DNA of 33,127 bases from Pseudoneurospora amorphoporcata. Lineage: Eukaryota; Ascomycota; Sordariomycetes; Sordariales; Sordariaceae. Where the stretch lies: positions 1-33,127 of the forward strand of contig MU859339.1 in NCBI GenBank assembly GCA_033297205.1. The letters run 5' to 3'. Positions 30,201 to 33,127 of this stretch are shown here, one piece after another. Below the pieces are notes generated by a model, which was given only the letters and a program-made list of their open reading frames with translations, made no database searches and had not been told where the DNA came from. A program made the translations under genes and the position numbers. Every line of letters starts with the position of its first letter. The stretch's first letter is position 1.

Positions 30201-32819
30201 ATGGAAAGGTCCTGGTCTGTCTGCAATTCTGGTTCGGGTTTCTCCAATGCCAATATCGGCCCGGGTGCTCAGTATAACAACAATGCCGCAGGGCATCAAT
30301 ACAACTACAACTACTATGGACGTAGGTTTCCATTACGGGTGGTGACGGTATGGGCTTGTGCTAATAATCAATAGCTCCTTGCTCTGGGACTGATCAACCG
30401 CCGGGTAAGGTTAGCGCCGCTCGAGCCGAGGGACACCCCGCTGACGTTCTTAGAGCGACTGGAAACGCCATCGCCGCCCTTCGCGACCATCCCCTTCTCC
30501 CGCGACCCCGACTTCGTCAACCGCGGAGACATTCTCGACCAGATCGACCAGCGATGTTCGGAGCCGGCTGCTCGGGTTGCGCTCGTAGGCCTGGGCGGTG
30601 TCGGCAAGTCGCAGCTGGCCATCGAGTTCGCCCACCGGATCGCCGCGCGGCACCCAGATACGTGGGTGTTCTGGGTTCATGCCGGCACGCAGGCCCGGGT
30701 CGATGAGGGCTTTCGGGCGATTGCCGACGCCGCCAAGCTGCCCGGCCGGAACCACCCCAAGGCCAACATCCCACAGCTTGTCTACGGCTGGCTGTGCAAC
30801 GAACGGAACGGCAAGTGGGTTATGGTCCTTGACAGTGCCGACGACCGCGACGTATTTTATGGGACGACGAGTACACGTAACGGGCAGCCATTTGCGAACT
30901 CCCTCCCACAGAGTCGAAACGGGTCGATCATCGTCACAACCCGCGATAAGGACCTGGCTTTCCGGCTGACCGGGCGACGCCAGAACATGATCGAAATCGG
31001 GCCGATGGCGCAGACAGACGCCCTCGCGCTCCTAGAGAAGAAGCTGGGATCGCTCTCGGATACTGATATGGCGGTGGATCTCGTGCGGGCGCTCGACCTT
31101 GTGCCGCTTGCCATCAGCCAGGCGGCGGCCTACATTCAGAGAATGTTGCCACGGAGCTCGCCCGAGAAGTACCTAAACGAATTCCGAAAGAGCGAGTGGA
31201 ATCGGAGAAAGCTTCTGCAATATGATGGTGGGGACCTGCGGCGGGACGGAGGGGCGTCTAACGCGATACTTACGACGTGGCAGATATCCTTTGACCACAT
31301 CCGGTCTAAGCGGCCCTCTGCGGCGAATCTGCTGTCGCTTATGAGCTTCTTTGACCGACAAGGCATCCCTGGATGGGTGCTAAACCCTTCGAGAATTGCC
31401 CAGGACGGAATGCAAGCAATAGGTCTAGACGATGCCGCAGACGTGGAGTCGGACGATAGCAGCCAGAGCACGGACAGTGATACAGACGATACTAGCTTCG
31501 AAGATGATGCGGCGATGCTAAGGGACTACTATCTCATTACCGCGGACAAGACAGAGGATAAGTTTGAGATGCACGGCCTCGTGCAGCTGTCGACTAGGAG
31601 GTGGCTAGAAGCGTTTGGGCAGGAGGAGACGTTCAGGCAGCAGTACATCGAGCGGATGGCAGCTTCATTCCCAACAGGCCAGTTCGAGAACTGGGCCATG
31701 TGTCGGACCCTCTTTGCGCACGCCCGAGTGGCCTCGGATTATCGACCTAGCGAGAATACGGTCGAGTCATGGGCGATTCTTTTGCACAACGGGGGATGGT
31801 ACGCGTGGTCACAAGGGAGATATGAAGATGCACAGCAGATGCTAGACAAGGCGAGGAAGGTGCGTAAGAGGAGGTTGGGAAAGGACGATGTGGCGACTCT
31901 CTCGAGCACGTCATTGCTTGCATCAGTATTTCGAGATAGAGGACTATGGAAGGAGGCCGAGAAGCTGGATGTGCAGGTGATGAAGACTTTCAAGACGAAG
32001 CTCGGGGCTGATCATCCCTTGACGCTGACGAGTATGGCCAACCTGGCGTCGACGTACAGGAACCAAGGCCGGTGGGAGGAGGCCGAGAAGCTGGATGTGC
32101 AGGTAATGGAGGCTCGCAAGGCGAAGCTCGGGGCTGATCATCCCTCGACGCTGATTAGCATGGGCAACCTGGCGTCGACATACAGGAACCAGGGCCGGTG
32201 GGACGAGGCCGAGAAGCTGGAAGTGCAGGTGATGGAGATGAGCAAGGCGAAGCTCGGGGCTGATCATCCCTCGACGCTGATTAGCATAGGCAACCTGGCG
32301 TCGACATACAGGAACCAGGGCCGGTGGGACGAGGCCGAGAAGCTGGAAGTGCAGGTGATGGAGACGAGCAAGGCGAAGCTCGGGGCTGATCATCCCGACA
32401 CGCTGAGCAGCATGGGCAACCTGGCGTCGACGTTTTGGAGCCAGGGCCGGTGGGAGGAGGCCGAGAAGCTGTTTGTGCAGGTGATGGAGGCTCGCAAGGC
32501 GAAGCTCGGGGCTGATCATCCCTCGACGCTAATTAGCTTGGGCAACCTGGCGTCGACATACAGGAACCAGGGCCGGTGGGACGAGGCCGAGAAGCTGGAA
32601 GTGCAGGTGATAGAGACGAGCAAGGCGAAGCTCGGGGCCGACCACCCAGACACGTTGAACAGCATGGCCAACCTTGCTTTCACGTGGAATAGTCAAGGTC
32701 GACATGAAGATGCCCTAGCGTTGATGCAAGACTGTGTTAAGGCTCAGCAGCGAGTCCTTGGGCCTGAGCATCCTGACACACTGTCGTCCTTGGCTACTAT
32801 ATCGGAATGGAGTAGCTAG
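30201..32819 (+). CDS. Fungal NLR: amyloid-type N-terminal motif, NB-ARC, TPR repeats
   Basis: Model join(30201..30321, 30375..30404, 30454..32819), 838 aa. The introns are 53 and 49 nt; the second has GTAAGG, GCTGAC and TTCTTAG, and both keep frame. Exon 1 encodes a 40-residue Gly/Asn/Gln/Tyr-rich motif (NSGSGFSN, GPGAQYNNNAAGHQYNYNYYG) like the sigma-type prion-forming motifs of fungal NLRs. NB-ARC: P-loop GLGGVGKS at 96-103, Walker B VMVLD near 173-177, GSIIVTTRD near 207-215, DLVPLAI near 265-271, and an MHD-like MHG at 423-425. An acidic Ser/Asp insert (about 380-402) precedes it. From about residue 480 come TPR repeats of 42 residues: seven plus a partial. In such proteins the repeats sense a ligand, the NB-ARC oligomerises, and the N-terminal motif templates amyloid folding of an effector. 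This is an NLR of the incompatibility or innate-immunity class; ligand and effector are unknown. Confidence 0.92.
31881..32762 (+). repeat. 126-bp tandem repeats encoding TPR units
   Basis: Seven units start at 31881, 32007, 32133, 32259, 32385, 32511 and 32637, with a partial unit from 32763. Units 3 and 4 differ at two of 126 positions by eye. Units 2-6 share most codons, whereas units 1 and 7 are diverged, as in arrays kept uniform by recombination. Each unit has the pattern ADHP.TL.SM.NLAS.Y..QGRW.EAEKL.VQVME..KAKLG. Confidence 0.93.
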
Positions 32820-33062
32820 GCTCATCAATTCTTCTGGATAAACAACTCAATATCAATCCTGAACATTGTATACCACACCATCCGTGAACGCCTATATTAC
32901 GATCCAAGCAAGCAACCAGCTTATACAATCGACCAATACCTTTCGGCTACTACTACCGTTATTCTTATTTCCCAGCGATATACTCCTATACTTGTAACGG
33001 TTCGTCACACGTTGCTTGCTCATCTTTTTGCACACTACTCGTCAGGCCTACAAAATCGGCGG
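32820..33062. other. 3' flank of the NLR gene
   Basis: No gene is seen. It presumably holds the NLR 3' untranslated region. Confidence 0.3.
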
Positions 33063-33124
33063 CTGACTAGCGGGAAACCCCCTAGTCAGGGACATTAATT
33101 CGTACCCGGACATTAATTCGTACC
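33063..33124. repeat. Hairpin plus 17-bp direct repeat at the window end
   Basis: The inverted repeat CTGACTAGcGGG (33063-33074) and CCCcCTAGTCAG (33078-33089) forms a 12-bp arm with one mismatch and an AAA loop. It is followed by two exact copies of GGACATTAATTCGTACC (33090-33106, 33108-33124) with an 18-bp period. This structure suggests the edge of a DNA transposon or MITE continuing beyond the window. Confidence 0.6.
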
Positions 33125-33127
33125 GAG

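Noticed and set aside
30375..30455. Direct continuation of the NB-ARC frame upstream to 30375 using a single intron
   Set aside because: It would leave exon 1 out of phase; using the additional 49-nt intron at 30405-30453 (GTAAGG, GCTGAC, TTCTTAG) keeps the frame and gives an 838-residue protein.

Overview
The window looks like nuclear DNA of a filamentous ascomycete, most likely a Sordariomycete. The evidence is short GT-AG introns (49-82 nt) with CTGAC/CTAAC-type branch points, a fungal melanin/toxin-type short-chain reductase, a fungal STAND/NLR protein with TPR repeats, a fungal Ty1/copia element, and AT-rich or C-to-T-biased repeats that resemble repeat-induced point mutation (RIP). No tRNA, rRNA or CRISPR was recognised.

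Layout. Positions 1-2000 are degenerate, partly very AT-rich repeat DNA. A two-exon protein-kinase-like gene with an R/G/Q-rich tail lies at 3335-5629 (+). A two-exon SDR of the trihydroxynaphthalene/versicolorin reductase type lies at 6931-7795 (+). From 8194 to 15974 six small open frames all lie on the minus strand. At least four of them (10775-11728, 12450-13055, 13732-14652, 15330-15974) share an N-terminal motif, a basic middle, an acidic C-terminus ending near a penultimate Met, and similar upstream spacing, although the middles are otherwise unlike. They look like one tandemly expanded, fast-evolving family. A candidate solo LTR lies at 17537-17918, and a two-exon BTB-like gene at 18648-19767 (-).

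A Ty1/copia retrotransposon occupies 21089-26897. Its 216-bp LTRs differ by one base, yet pol has four in-frame stops. Its right LTR supplies the stop codon of a truncated unknown gene (26895-27728, -). A 138-bp direct repeat with almost only C/T differences lies on both sides of the element (20468-20605 and 27713-27850).

The right end carries the most interesting locus. A three-exon NLR (30201-32819, +) has a Gly/Asn/Gln-rich N-terminal motif of the fungal amyloid-signalling type, an NB-ARC domain and about seven 42-residue TPRs, several nearly identical in DNA. Divergently, 0.9 kb away, is a broken gene with the start of a PNP/UDP nucleoside-phosphorylase domain followed, after a frame change, by a second copy of the same motif (17 of 32 residues identical by eye). 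This looks like the remains of, or a relative of, an amyloid-linked receptor/effector pair. The window ends in a hairpin and a 17-bp direct repeat that may be a transposon edge.

No computation was run. All splice models are by eye but give intact frames.
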